In this document: positions 54,969 to 63,999 of the stretch, one piece after another
Numbering within the stretch: position 1 is the stretch's first letter
Layout: each line of letters begins with the position of its first letter
Source of the DNA: Paralteromonas sediminis
GTDB lineage: Bacteria; Pseudomonadota; Gammaproteobacteria; Enterobacterales; Alteromonadaceae
Assembly (NCBI RefSeq): GCF_003820355.1
Contig: NZ_RPOK01000004.1
Location: 248,001 to 312,000, forward strand
DNA length: 64,000 nucleotides
Reading direction: 5' to 3'
Notes under the pieces: model-generated
The model's database searches: none
Told to the model about the DNA's origin: nothing
The model's input: only the letters and a program-made list of their open reading frames with translations
Position numbers and translations under genes: made by a program

Positions 54969-55685
54969 ATGAGCAACGATATCGTAGTAAGTATGCAGGA
55001 TATTCATAAAAAATTCTTAGGGACAGAGATTGAAACACATGCTTTACAGGGGGTATCTCTGAATATTTATAAGGGCGAATTTGTGGCAATAACAGGCCCC
55101 TCAGGCTGTGGAAAGTCTACCTTGTTAACCATTATGGGGTTGTTGGACAGTGCCAGTGATGGCAACTATTTCATCAGTGACATAGAGACAAGGGGCTTGA
55201 ATGTGGATCAAAGAACACAAGTGCGCAACCAACATATTGGTTACGTATTTCAGTCGTTTAATCTTATCGACAGCATGACCGTTTTCGAAAACGTTGCACT
55301 TCCCCTAGAACATCGAGGGGAGAAATCCCAAGCGATAAAAAACGCAGTCATCGATGCCCTTGAGAAGGTAGGCATGCAACATAGGACAAATTATAAGCCC
55401 AACCAAATCTCAGGTGGACAGCAACAACGCGTGGCCATAGCCCGAGCTTTGGTGGGAAATCCTGACTTGATCTTGGTTGATGAGCCAACGGGTAACCTAG
55501 ATACCAAAAATGGTGATGCTGTGATGAAACTATTAATGGACTTAAACAAGCAAGGCTCCACCATTGTAATGGTCACGCACGACACTCGTTATAGCGCACT
55601 GGCCGACCGCCAGATTCAGCTTCTAGATGGCAAAGTTGTGGGTGAGAAGCAGGTTCGTAGCAACGATGAAAAGGAAGTCGCATGA
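54969..55685 (+). CDS. ABC transporter ATPase, MacB/LolD-like
   Basis: 238 residues with Walker [10 protein letters not shown]-loop [12 protein letters not shown], signature [15 protein letters not shown], Walker [13 protein letters not shown] and the switch His in VTHD. This class powers MacB/LolCDE-type mechanotransmitting transporters. I chose ATG 54969 ([11 protein letters not shown]), 4 bp after the adaptor stop with AAGG upstream; the frame extending back to 54915 overlaps the adaptor. Its stop overlaps the permease ATG. Confidence 0.93.
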   Translation: MSNDIVVSMQDIHKKFLGTEIETHALQGVSLNIYKGEFVAITGPSGCGKSTLLTIMGLLDSASDGNYFISDIETRGLNVDQRTQVRNQHIGYVFQSFNLIDSMTVFENVALPLEHRGEKSQAIKNAVIDALEKVGMQHRTNYKPNQISGGQQQRVAIARALVGNPDLILVDEPTGNLDTKNGDAVMKLLMDLNKQGSTIVMVTHDTRYSALADRQIQLLDGKVVGEKQVRSNDEKEVA

Positions 55686-58150
55686 GGATATATATCAACG
55701 CGTTTAAGCAAGGTATCGCGCGAATATTTACTTTGCCTAGGCTAAGTCTGCCGTTAATTACTACATTAGGCTTGACGTTGGCGGCTGTATTAACAGTGGT
55801 ATCGGTTGCCAATGTATTACTGTTTAAACCTCTACCTGATATCAATGAAAAAGATTTGTACCAGGTTGAGCTTAGTATGGAGCTCAATGAGGGTTTTAAT
55901 GTGCCTTTTTTTAGTGACCCTCGTCGAGTCGCATCTTTAAAAAAGCACTATGGTGATGAATTATCATGGGGACATGTCAGTGCAAGCGACACACAAGTAG
56001 AAGTGGGTGGTACTGCAATCACCGTAATGCAATACAATGCGGTTTCAGGATCACCCGAAACGCTTGGACTGGCCTTACTACAAGGGTTAGGAACAGACGC
56101 GGGCAACACTGAAGAAGGGGTTTGGATTTCGGAAAGCCTATGGAAATCTTCCTATGCAAGTACAACGGATTTATCTAAACAAACCGTAAGACTCGAAGGA
56201 AGGGAATTCCCAATCTTAGGGGTAATTGAAAACTTTACCAGTATCAGTTTAGAGAATATTGACGACCAACTCACCGAACAAGTTTGGCGATTCAGAGACC
56301 TAGATAAAACACTGGAAACGCCAGACTCAATTGCAATGAGCATGGGCTCTATGACCTTTGTACGCGGTACCTTCGATGCAATACCGAAAGCCAAGGATTT
56401 AGAAACTTGGTTTGTCGATTATGTCAACAGCGACATTGCTATCGACCAAGCAAGACAGTTTCTACTCAGCAAGCCAGTTTCAGGAGAACTGACCTCTTAT
56501 CGAGATGCATTTATCGGTGACAGTCAACGATTGGTGTTTCTGCTACTCACTGCCATGGTTTGCCTACTTACCATGGCATGTTTGAATCTGCTGAATATGT
56601 TTATTGCCCATTATCAAAGCAGAACCAAAGAGTTTTCTATTCAAATTTGTATGGGTTCCTCTGTCGCCAAACTACGTGGTTTAATCTTTACTGAAAACAT
56701 GCCCATGTTTCTAATGGCCACGGTACTGGGTTTGATCACGACAGGGTGGCTGATAAAAATATTGCCAACGCTGGCGGGAGATAACCTGCCATTATTGGAC
56801 CAGATATCACTCACCACAGGCAGTGTTTCTATCGGTTTTGCCATTATTCTTTTTATCAACCTTATTTTTGCTGCCATTGCGCTACTGAATGTTGATAAAA
56901 AAGCCCTCACGGAAAGCCTGAACTCCAGTGGTAAAGGTACGCCAGCACAGCAAAAGCAAACCATTAATAAACTGCTTATGGTTATACAACTCACCCTTGC
57001 CTGTGTCTTGTTAACCAGTGCCATTGCATCAGTTAAAGACAGCTACCAACAAGTCTATTCAGATTTGGGCTATAGCATGCCCAATGCCTATGAAGTAAGT
57101 ATGCAATTCAGTGATGAAGAATGGGCGGCCTCTTTGAATGACTTCGAGCAATACCGAGGCAGTGAATTGCAACAATTGCGTCGTGATTTTACACAACGGT
57201 TATCAGCGACAGGAGGGGAAATAATAGACACAACCACGCTTCCCTTAACCGCCAACGTATTAATGAATGCATTTCCTGATCCTGATACGGGAGACACTAT
57301 GATGGTGCGACCTATGTTGTGGGCGCCTGGTCTGTTATCCACTTTTGAGATAGACGTTTTAGCAGGCCGCAACTTGACTCCAGAAGATGTTGACTTACCC
57401 AATATTCTTATCACTAAATCCTTCGCGATGGAAAGAGTAGGTGATTCAAACTGGGAGAACGCGGTGAACACTGAACTGAAAATGGGTCAGGAAGAGAGCG
57501 ACATTTTCACTATTGTCGGCATTGTAGAAGATATCAATCCGTTGCCAAGTGGCACCATATTTGTTGATGCACCTGAAATATATTTCAGTGCACCTGTGGC
57601 AATGACCATCAATCAGTTATCAGCGGTTGTATTGATGCCAGAGGGTGAACAATTGGATCTTGAGAAACTTGTACCACTGGTTAAGGGCGTCGATCCACGA
57701 TTGGGTGAACTCCAGGTAGCCTCTATGCAGCAACGTTGGCAAAGCGTTACTCAAGCCACACGCTTAAACATGTATGTCGTCATGGGCTTGGCGGCACTCA
57801 CATTAACACTGGCCGCTATTGGTGTGTCCGGTCTTAGCCAAATGACTGCAGGTCAAAAGCGTTATGAGTTGGCTGTTCGCATGGCAACAGGTGCTAAGCA
57901 AAGGGCCTTGCTCACGCTGCTACTCAGGGATTCAGTTTGGATGCTGGTAATAGGGCTGGGTTTAGGCTTAGCGGCTGCCGTTACCGCATACCAGTACCTA
58001 CTTAATATGTTTGAGACCGCGCCCGCTTTTGACTGGACTGCAACAGCGGGGATTAACTTTCTTTTAGCGGCAGTTATGATACTTTCTATTGCCATACCCG
58101 GATGGGCAGTGATCCGCAAAGATCCCATGCGCGCATTAAGAGAGCTCTAG
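55682..58150 (+). CDS. FtsX-family ABC permease, duplicated type
   Basis: 822 residues with eight membrane helices in a 1+3 and 1+3 arrangement. Each half has an N-terminal helix, a periplasmic MacB-PCD domain and three FtsX helices. The opening TLGLTLAAVLTVVSVANVLLFKPLP resembles the duplicated permeases (ADOP type) common in efflux clusters. It probably exports peptides, lipids or antibiotics with the adjacent ATPase; the substrate is unknown. It overlaps the ATPase gene by 4 bp. Confidence 0.9.
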   Translation: MRIYINAFKQGIARIFTLPRLSLPLITTLGLTLAAVLTVVSVANVLLFKPLPDINEKDLYQVELSMELNEGFNVPFFSDPRRVASLKKHYGDELSWGHVSASDTQVEVGGTAITVMQYNAVSGSPETLGLALLQGLGTDAGNTEEGVWISESLWKSSYASTTDLSKQTVRLEGREFPILGVIENFTSISLENIDDQLTEQVWRFRDLDKTLETPDSIAMSMGSMTFVRGTFDAIPKAKDLETWFVDYVNSDIAIDQARQFLLSKPVSGELTSYRDAFIGDSQRLVFLLLTAMVCLLTMACLNLLNMFIAHYQSRTKEFSIQICMGSSVAKLRGLIFTENMPMFLMATVLGLITTGWLIKILPTLAGDNLPLLDQISLTTGSVSIGFAIILFINLIFAAIALLNVDKKALTESLNSSGKGTPAQQKQTINKLLMVIQLTLACVLLTSAIASVKDSYQQVYSDLGYSMPNAYEVSMQFSDEEWAASLNDFEQYRGSELQQLRRDFTQRLSATGGEIIDTTTLPLTANVLMNAFPDPDTGDTMMVRPMLWAPGLLSTFEIDVLAGRNLTPEDVDLPNILITKSFAMERVGDSNWENAVNTELKMGQEESDIFTIVGIVEDINPLPSGTIFVDAPEIYFSAPVAMTINQLSAVVLMPEGEQLDLEKLVPLVKGVDPRLGELQVASMQQRWQSVTQATRLNMYVVMGLAALTLTLAAIGVSGLSQMTAGQKRYELAVRMATGAKQRALLTLLLRDSVWMLVIGLGLGLAAAVTAYQYLLNMFETAPAFDWTATAGINFLLAAVMILSIAIPGWAVIRKDPMRALREL

Positions 58151-58178
58151 ACATCCCCTTTTTTTTTCAACACTATGA

Positions 58179-58214
58179 CAGCCTCAAGATGCAAATTCTT
58201 GGGGCTGTTTTTTT
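58179..58214 (+). terminator. Terminator between permease and regulator genes
   Basis: CAGCCTCAAGA pairs with TCTTGGGGCTG (11 bp, one G-U pair) around a 7-base loop and is followed by seven T residues. It ends just before the AAGAGG ribosome binding site of the regulator gene, so read-through would set regulator levels, or the regulator has its own promoter. Confidence 0.85.
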
Positions 58215-58224
58215 AAGAGGTGCT

Positions 58225-59592
58225 ATGCAATTTTCAAAAGGTTTAATTGTAGTTGTCGATGATGACGATGATATTCGTTTAGCCTTGTCAATGCTGCTGA
58301 CTAATGAGGGCTATCAAGTCCTGGAAGCAAACGGTAAAAAAGAGCTAGCACAGGTGATTTCACGACACACGCCCCATCTCGTTCTGTTAGATATGAATTT
58401 CAGCAGAGATACCACAAGCGGTGCAGAAGGGCTTGAAGTGTTAGCTCAGCTTACACATCAAAAGATCACTACCTTACTAATGACAGCATGGGGAAATATC
58501 GAGTTAGCGGTAAAGGGTATTCAGCAAGGCGCCTGTGATTTCATCGAAAAACCCTGGGACAATACAAAGCTGTTGCACATAGTGAGCAAACACATTCATC
58601 AGCGTGCGCCTACCGCCCCCCCCTCCAAAGCGGCTGTCCAACAAGATGCAACGCCCTGGGTGGCCAACTCGCCGTCAATGCAACGCATGGAGTTGATGAT
58701 TGAACAAGTCGCCGACACCCAGGCCAGTGTTCTTATTTTGGGCGAGAATGGTACGGGAAAGTCTTTACTGGCCAGGCGAATACATGAGTTATCTGGTCGA
58801 CATGATCAGGCATTTGTATCTGTTAATATGGGTGCAATACCTGAAAACCTGTTTGAAAGTGAGCTATTTGGACATAAAAAAGGCGCGTTTACCGATGCGA
58901 AAGACAGCCGCCAAGGGCGTTTTGAGCTCGCCCACCATGGCACCTTGTTTTTAGATGAAATTGGGACACTACCCACTGCAGTACAACCCAAAATGCTAAG
59001 AGTACTGGAAACGGGTGAGTATGAACCTGTGGGTGCAAGCCACACATTACAAGCCGATATCAGGCTTATCAGTGCAACCAATGCTAACCTTGATGACTTG
59101 GTCAATACCGGTCAGTTCAGACGTGATCTCTTGTTTAGACTCAACACTTTTGTGCTTGAATTACCGCCTCTGCGTGAACGTTCCGACGATATCCATGACC
59201 TGAGTTTGCGCTTTATCGAGAAATTTTCAGCCAAATATAACAAGCCATCGCTTTCGTTAGCATCACAAGCGCTTGCTCAGTTAAGTCGTTACCCTTGGCC
59301 TGGAAATGTTAGAGAACTTAGCCATGTTATCGAGCGCGCAGTCATTTTATGCCGGGATAAAGAAATAACCCCGTCACATATCATGCTGTCAGGAAGCAGC
59401 AGTGAAGAACAGATAAAGGATAAAGAGTTGCGTCACCTGGATGACATAGAGCTCGACATGATAAAAAAAGCCCTGAACAAATATCAAGGTCATATCAGTA
59501 AAGCAGCTTCAGCATTGGGTATATCCCGCAATGCATTGTACCGACGAATGGAAAAATACCAGCTCGACAAAGAGGATTTTGACATTGAGTAG
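58225..59592 (+). CDS. Sigma-54-dependent response regulator of efflux locus
   Basis: 455 residues from ATG 58225 (MQFSKGLIVVVDDDDD), with AAGAGG just upstream. Receiver domain with the Asp cluster and phospho-acceptor in LVLLDMNFS; AAA+ domain with GENGTGKS, Walker [11 protein letters not shown] and C-terminal Fis-type HTH (SKAASALGISRNALYRRMEKYQL). The sigma-54 contacting loop reads GAFTDA where GAFTGA is the main form; this change occurs naturally in some activators. It probably activates the sigma-54-like promoter at 53664, upstream of the transporter genes. Confidence 0.92.
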   Translation: MQFSKGLIVVVDDDDDIRLALSMLLTNEGYQVLEANGKKELAQVISRHTPHLVLLDMNFSRDTTSGAEGLEVLAQLTHQKITTLLMTAWGNIELAVKGIQQGACDFIEKPWDNTKLLHIVSKHIHQRAPTAPPSKAAVQQDATPWVANSPSMQRMELMIEQVADTQASVLILGENGTGKSLLARRIHELSGRHDQAFVSVNMGAIPENLFESELFGHKKGAFTDAKDSRQGRFELAHHGTLFLDEIGTLPTAVQPKMLRVLETGEYEPVGASHTLQADIRLISATNANLDDLVNTGQFRRDLLFRLNTFVLELPPLRERSDDIHDLSLRFIEKFSAKYNKPSLSLASQALAQLSRYPWPGNVRELSHVIERAVILCRDKEITPSHIMLSGSSSEEQIKDKELRHLDDIELDMIKKALNKYQGHISKAASALGISRNALYRRMEKYQLDKEDFDIE

Positions 59593-60847
59593 CGGCTCAG
59601 TGGAGTTCAGAATCAAAGCGGCTCTTTGTGTGCTTGTTTGCGTATTCATGGGCATGGCAGGGGCAATAGCTTATGCATTGGATTGGTCACTGCTAGCTAT
59701 TGCAACACTACTGTGCGTGCTCTCCTACCCGCTTTGTTGGTCAGCTTGGAAAGTATGGCAGTTATGGTCATCGTCATTGATGCGCTTGACTACCTACACG
59801 CAAAGTCTCGCGATGGGCGAATCGGGTATACAACCCTCTCGCCTTGGGAAGTCTGTATTGTTCGATGATTTGTGCAGAGAAATCACATTATTACATCAAC
59901 GAAGTCAGGGCCAAATGGAGCAGAACCGAACCCTCTCAGCACTCTTTACCCAGCTATTCGAAGATATTCCCATCGCTATTATCGCTTTTGATGCTAACCA
60001 GACTTTAATTTATGCGAACCGTGCAGCCTATCAGATTACTGACATAGGTTTACTGCAAGGGATGACCGCGAGCGAATTGGGCTTTGTGCTAAAAAAACAA
60101 CAATATTCACACCCAGCCCTTACGCCAAACTGGCGATGTCAGTCCAGCACCTTGCGCTACATGGACCAGTCTTCACATTTGTTTACCGCTATCGACATAT
60201 CAAGCGAATTAAAACAAAGTGAGCAAGCAGTTCAGAAAAATTTGGTCAGAGTATTAAGCCATGAGTTAAGAAACACCCTGACGCCAATGTCATCAATGGC
60301 CGAAACCCTTTTATCGATGGAGAAATGGGACTCGGATCAAATTCGAACGGTCTTAGTGCGTGTAAAGGCTCGTGCAGATGGCCTGTTAACCTTTGTGCAA
60401 CGATTTGCAGAAGTGGCGAAAATCCCAGAGCCGCAAAAAGAATTGTTTGACATTGAACAGATTGTCGAACAAACAAAAGTGCTATTGCGTGACGGCGACA
60501 CCATTGAATTTTCTGGACAACCGAGCTGCTATGCCGATCCTCAGCTGATAGCCCAAGTTCTTATGAATTTGGTTAAAAACGCTGTAGAGGCTTGTGATGG
60601 ACAAAGCGCCAACATTCGTATTAGTCACTATTTGAGCGAACAACGACAACATTTATGTGTTGAAGATAACGGAAGTGGCTTTTCCAACCTTGAAAACGCC
60701 ATCACGCCACTGTTTACCACCAAAGCCAACGGTGCCGGTATTGGCCTAGCGTTTGTTGAGGCTGTATTAAATAAGCATAATGGCAAGGTAAGTTTGTCGA
60801 ATAGCCCTGCGGGTGGTGCCAAAGTTGCTCTTAGCTGGCCGCTCTAA
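59585..60847 (+). CDS. Sensor histidine kinase of efflux locus
   Basis: About 420 residues. Two N-terminal membrane helices (KAALCVLVCVFMGMAGAIAYAL and LLAIATLLCVLSYPLCWSAW) with a very short periplasmic loop, so it may sense the membrane or the transporter itself. A PAS-like region (IPIAIIAFDANQTLIYANRAAYQI) precedes H box LSHELRNTLTP, N box LVKNAVEA, G1 VEDNGSGFS and G2 GAGIGLAFV. Start is TTG 59585, overlapping the regulator stop, with GAGG nine bases upstream; GTG 59600 is an alternative. Confidence 0.88.
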   Translation: MSSGSVEFRIKAALCVLVCVFMGMAGAIAYALDWSLLAIATLLCVLSYPLCWSAWKVWQLWSSSLMRLTTYTQSLAMGESGIQPSRLGKSVLFDDLCREITLLHQRSQGQMEQNRTLSALFTQLFEDIPIAIIAFDANQTLIYANRAAYQITDIGLLQGMTASELGFVLKKQQYSHPALTPNWRCQSSTLRYMDQSSHLFTAIDISSELKQSEQAVQKNLVRVLSHELRNTLTPMSSMAETLLSMEKWDSDQIRTVLVRVKARADGLLTFVQRFAEVAKIPEPQKELFDIEQIVEQTKVLLRDGDTIEFSGQPSCYADPQLIAQVLMNLVKNAVEACDGQSANIRISHYLSEQRQHLCVEDNGSGFSNLENAITPLFTTKANGAGIGLAFVEAVLNKHNGKVSLSNSPAGGAKVALSWPL

Positions 60848-60866
60848 AATAGCAAGCAGCGCCAAT

Positions 60867-61298
60867 TCAAAAAGTGGCTTCTATTCTTCCTCCCCAAACC
60901 TGATGCAGCTCTGCCCAAGACGCTTTGACATAGTATTGCACCGTACCTTTTTCAGCATTAATAGAAACGCCCTTCAGGTACGTTGTCTCACCCGGTCGCA
61001 GGAGAACCAGTGAATAGTCTGCCAAACTTTCCTTCAATTCAATAAGCCCCTCTTTTCCGACCAAGACGTGCCTATCTGGCGATACTTCATAGCGGTCACT
61101 AGACACCATCACGCTCAACCCGCTAGTAACGATACTAATATCCTCATTACCAACATTTTGGATGTAAACTCTCAATTCATTTGTGGCTCTGCTACGATCA
61201 GTTAACAGGCGAATACTGCTATTATCAGACCTCCCAAAAGCCTGAAATGAAGCACAAAAACCAAGTAATAATAGCAGCCAAAATACTGAATACTTCAT
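60867..61298 (-). CDS. Small secreted protein, PapD-chaperone-like
   Basis: 143 residues from ATG 61298 with a signal peptide (VFWLLLLLGFCASFQAFG). The mature part looks like a single Ig-like domain: RATNELRVYIQNVGNEDISIV, then LLRPGETTYLKGVSI and a final VQYYVKASW strand, reminiscent of the N-terminal domain of periplasmic pilus chaperones. No usher or pilin is nearby. Function unknown. It is convergent with the kinase gene, with 19 bp between. Confidence 0.65.
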   Translation of the reverse strand: MKYSVFWLLLLLGFCASFQAFGRSDNSSIRLLTDRSRATNELRVYIQNVGNEDISIVTSGLSVMVSSDRYEVSPDRHVLVGKEGLIELKESLADYSLVLLRPGETTYLKGVSINAEKGTVQYYVKASWAELHQVWGGRIEATF

Positions 61299-61435
61299 AG
61301 TGTTCCCTAGGTATATTTTTTGTTCAAGGATCAAGATAAGTAGGTACAGTCTTCAATCACACAGGACTATTCTTGTTGTAACACATCAAGAGTGTAAGGG
61401 TTTGCTTTATCATGTTGATAGAATGATATTGTGCC

Positions 61436-61456
61436 TGTTTAAACGCGCATTAAACA
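61436..61456. promoter_or_regulatory. Inverted repeat upstream of AraC gene
   Basis: TGTTTAA-N7-TTAAACA, a perfect inverted repeat about 107 bp upstream of the AraC-family gene; candidate operator or bidirectional terminator without a good T-run. Confidence 0.3.
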
Positions 61457-61562
61457 ACGGACAAGCTGGCTCACTAAATCATAACAAGTAGTTACAGGTT
61501 ATTTTCCATGTCAGCAAATGCTTCGGTTATAATTTAGCAAACCTATATAGTAAGAAGCGCCA

Positions 61563-62393
61563 ATGCAAACAACAGAGTCTAGCTGGGTGCGGGAATTTCC
61601 CAATAAACGTTTTGAAACGTATTTGCATAGTCAAGCTTTTACGGCACATCAGCGTGAATTTCACATTATTGCGTTTCTCAAGCAGGGAAAAATACAGTTG
61701 CATCACCGTGAACGCGCGAACTGGCTGAATGCTGGAGACTGCGTATTCATACCAGCGGGCGAAATCCACGCATTTAGCTCTGTGACTCAGGTCCCATCAT
61801 TAGTAAGATTTCATTACATTGATACCCTTGATTTTATTCATGCGGCTCAGGGATGTGTTGCACCCAAAATATCGCATATTGCAAATACAAAAAATGTAGT
61901 TTTTGAACATACTGATTTTTTATTTAAAGAATTAGAAATCCCTATACCAAAAAGTGCTTATGCACATTGGTTAGCGTATTTAACCTCTTCACTTTGTCGA
62001 TACTTCGGTCAACGACTCATTGTATCTGATCGTGACTTAACAAGATTAACAGGCGCAAAAACGCATATTCAGAACAACCTAGGCTGTCCCTTTTCTCTGG
62101 AAGAGGTCGCCTCTCAGTTCTGCTTTGATAAATACGAACTTTCTCGTAAATTTAAACAGGTTTTTGGTGTGTCCTTGTTTCAGCATATCCATGCATCTAG
62201 AATCGTGCTTGGCAAAGCATTGTTGGGGTCAGGAGTCACTATTGCTGAGGTGGCATTAGAACTCGGTTACAGCGATCAAAGCCACTTTACGCGCTTTTTC
62301 AAACGATTTGTGGGCATATCTCCCAGTATTTGGGTGCAATTAGCAAGATCGGCACCACTCACACCGCCTTTGCCTACGAAAATGCCCGCATAG
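61563..62393 (+). CDS. AraC-family regulator with cupin domain
   Basis: 276 residues. An N-terminal cupin sensor (HIIAFLKQGKIQLHHRERANWLNAGDCVFIPAGEIHAF) is followed by a C-terminal AraC HTH domain, FSLEEVASQFCFDKYELSRKFKQVFGVSLFQHIHASRI and VTIAEVALELGYSDQSHFTRFFKRFVGISPSIW. The ligand and targets are unknown. The downstream lipoprotein gene, 105 bp away on the same strand, could be a target. Confidence 0.9.
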   Translation: MQTTESSWVREFPNKRFETYLHSQAFTAHQREFHIIAFLKQGKIQLHHRERANWLNAGDCVFIPAGEIHAFSSVTQVPSLVRFHYIDTLDFIHAAQGCVAPKISHIANTKNVVFEHTDFLFKELEIPIPKSAYAHWLAYLTSSLCRYFGQRLIVSDRDLTRLTGAKTHIQNNLGCPFSLEEVASQFCFDKYELSRKFKQVFGVSLFQHIHASRIVLGKALLGSGVTIAEVALELGYSDQSHFTRFFKRFVGISPSIWVQLARSAPLTPPLPTKMPA

Positions 62394-62498
62394 CCTAGTA
62401 TGGTCAGTTAGTTATCGAACGGGTTATTCGGTCTGTCTATTTATGCGTTACATCTAAAGCAAAACCAACTATATAAAAGGATGTTCAGGAGAGACGTA

Positions 62499-63017
62499 AT
62501 GAATAAGTTAGTATTTTGCATTTTCCTAATATTCACACTTGGCGCTTGTTCAAGCAGTGACTGGCGAACAGCCAGTCGAGCACCTGCTGGCATAGCTTAT
62601 GATCCTTCGCTCGTTCATGATGCTATTGTCGAAGTTTACGCCGCCGATGCGTTTAGTTGGCGCGGATGGTTTGCTGTGCACACTTGGATTGCCATCAAAG
62701 AACCCAATGTTGAGCAGTATACCGTATTCGAAGTCGTTGGCTGGCGGACGCCCACTGTCCGACGCCAAACAACTAAAACGCCCGATAGATATTGGTATGG
62801 CGCTAAGCCAGAGAAAGTATTGTCTATAGTCGGCGAAAAAGCAGAGCTCATGTTGCCAAAAATAAAAGCGGCAGTCGACGCATACCCTTACGCCAATGAA
62901 TACACGGTTTTCCCAGGCCCCAACAGCAATACTTTTACTGCTTGGGTAGGCAAACAAGTGCCTGAAATGGAACTGGATTTGCCATTCAGCGCAATTGGTA
63001 GTGGCTACGTCGAATAA
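62499..63017 (+). CDS. DUF3750 lipoprotein
   Basis: 172 residues from ATG 62499, with AGGAGAG upstream. A lipoprotein signal (LVFCIFLIFTLGAC) gives an acylated Cys. The body matches my memory of DUF3750: VEVYAADAFSWRGWFAVHTWIAIK, FEVVGWRTPTVRR, YANEYTVFPGPNSNTFTAWV, with conserved His and Cys-less active-site-like residues reminiscent of NlpC/P60-related folds. Function unknown; envelope location expected. Confidence 0.85.
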   Translation: MNKLVFCIFLIFTLGACSSSDWRTASRAPAGIAYDPSLVHDAIVEVYAADAFSWRGWFAVHTWIAIKEPNVEQYTVFEVVGWRTPTVRRQTTKTPDRYWYGAKPEKVLSIVGEKAELMLPKIKAAVDAYPYANEYTVFPGPNSNTFTAWVGKQVPEMELDLPFSAIGSGYVE

Positions 63018-63030
63018 CCTTAATAGGTCA

Positions 63031-63999
63031 TTATTCGATCTGATACGCCTTACGAACTTCACTGGGACTCTTCCCAATGACCTTTTTAAACGCTCTGGAA
63101 AATGCTGCTTCAGACTGATATCCAATCTCCAAAGCGATAGATAGCATTGAGTCTTTGCTCAACTGCAATTGCGAATAAGCCAGAGAAAGACGCCATTCTG
63201 TTAAATACTCCATGGGGGAATTTCCTACGAGCTTTTTAAATTGCTGTGCGAAGCTAGTTCTCGACATACCCACTGCCAGAGCGAGTTCTTCCAGTGACCA
63301 ATGTTTAGCTGGCTTATCGTGAATAAGAGTCATTGCTTTCCCAATCCTGTCGTCTTGCAATGCGTTAAGCCATCCTAATTCACTGTCACCCAACTGCCCT
63401 AGATGTTCGCGCATTGCGGCAATGACAATAATGTCAGCCAGTCTTGCGATAACCGCCTCGGCGCCCACATCTATGCTCTTCGCTTCGTTGCCAATCAGTG
63501 CACTCATTGTATTCACAACATGACTTGAATCATGTTGGGACGCGTCGATAACGATCTTGTCTGGTAGTATACCGAGAATTTTTATAGCCAGCGGATGTTG
63601 GAACAGCATTACCCCACAAATCAGCGTGGTTTCCTCGCCATTGCCGCCATATTCAAGGGTCTCATAACGCTCTGTTACGGCTTGAATTGGCAAATCATGT
63701 AAGGCGGTATAAGTGCAACAGTGACCATCTGAAAGCCAGTGTCCATCACCTTGGGGAAACAATACAAACTCGCCCTTATTTAGTTTGAATGATTCACCAT
63801 CAATTTGGAAATGTGCTTCCCCCTCCAACACTAAATGGAACATCATACAATTAGCCATGACTGGCATACTGAGTGCCCAAGGCTGCCTCAAGGTTGAGTG
63901 GGTAAAGAACGCGCTTTCCATTCGAAGGCCATTGAGCAATTTGCCCACTGGGTGGTCTGAAATCTTTGTACTCACGCGTTTATCGACATCAAAGCCCAT
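63031..63999 (-). CDS. AraC-family regulator, cupin type
   Basis: Up to 322 residues. An N-terminal AraC-cupin domain (MVFHLVLEGEAHFQIDGESFKLNKGEFVLFPQGDGHWL region) and a C-terminal HTH (WSLEELALAVGMSRTSFAQQFKKLVGNSPMEYL and SIALEIGYQSEAAFSRAFKKVIGKSPSEV). The pattern fits regulators next to oxidoreductase or transport genes, but none is visible here. The ATG lies one base from the window end, so the true start could be upstream or further in. Confidence 0.88.
   Translation of the reverse strand: MGFDVDKRVSTKISDHPVGKLLNGLRMESAFFTHSTLRQPWALSMPVMANCMMFHLVLEGEAHFQIDGESFKLNKGEFVLFPQGDGHWLSDGHCCTYTALHDLPIQAVTERYETLEYGGNGEETTLICGVMLFQHPLAIKILGILPDKIVIDASQHDSSHVVNTMSALIGNEAKSIDVGAEAVIARLADIIVIAAMREHLGQLGDSELGWLNALQDDRIGKAMTLIHDKPAKHWSLEELALAVGMSRTSFAQQFKKLVGNSPMEYLTEWRLSLAYSQLQLSKDSMLSIALEIGYQSEAAFSRAFKKVIGKSPSEVRKAYQIE

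Noticed and set aside
62550-63125. 191-codon frame opposite the DUF3750 lipoprotein
   Set aside because: Overlaps two well-supported genes and shows no family features.
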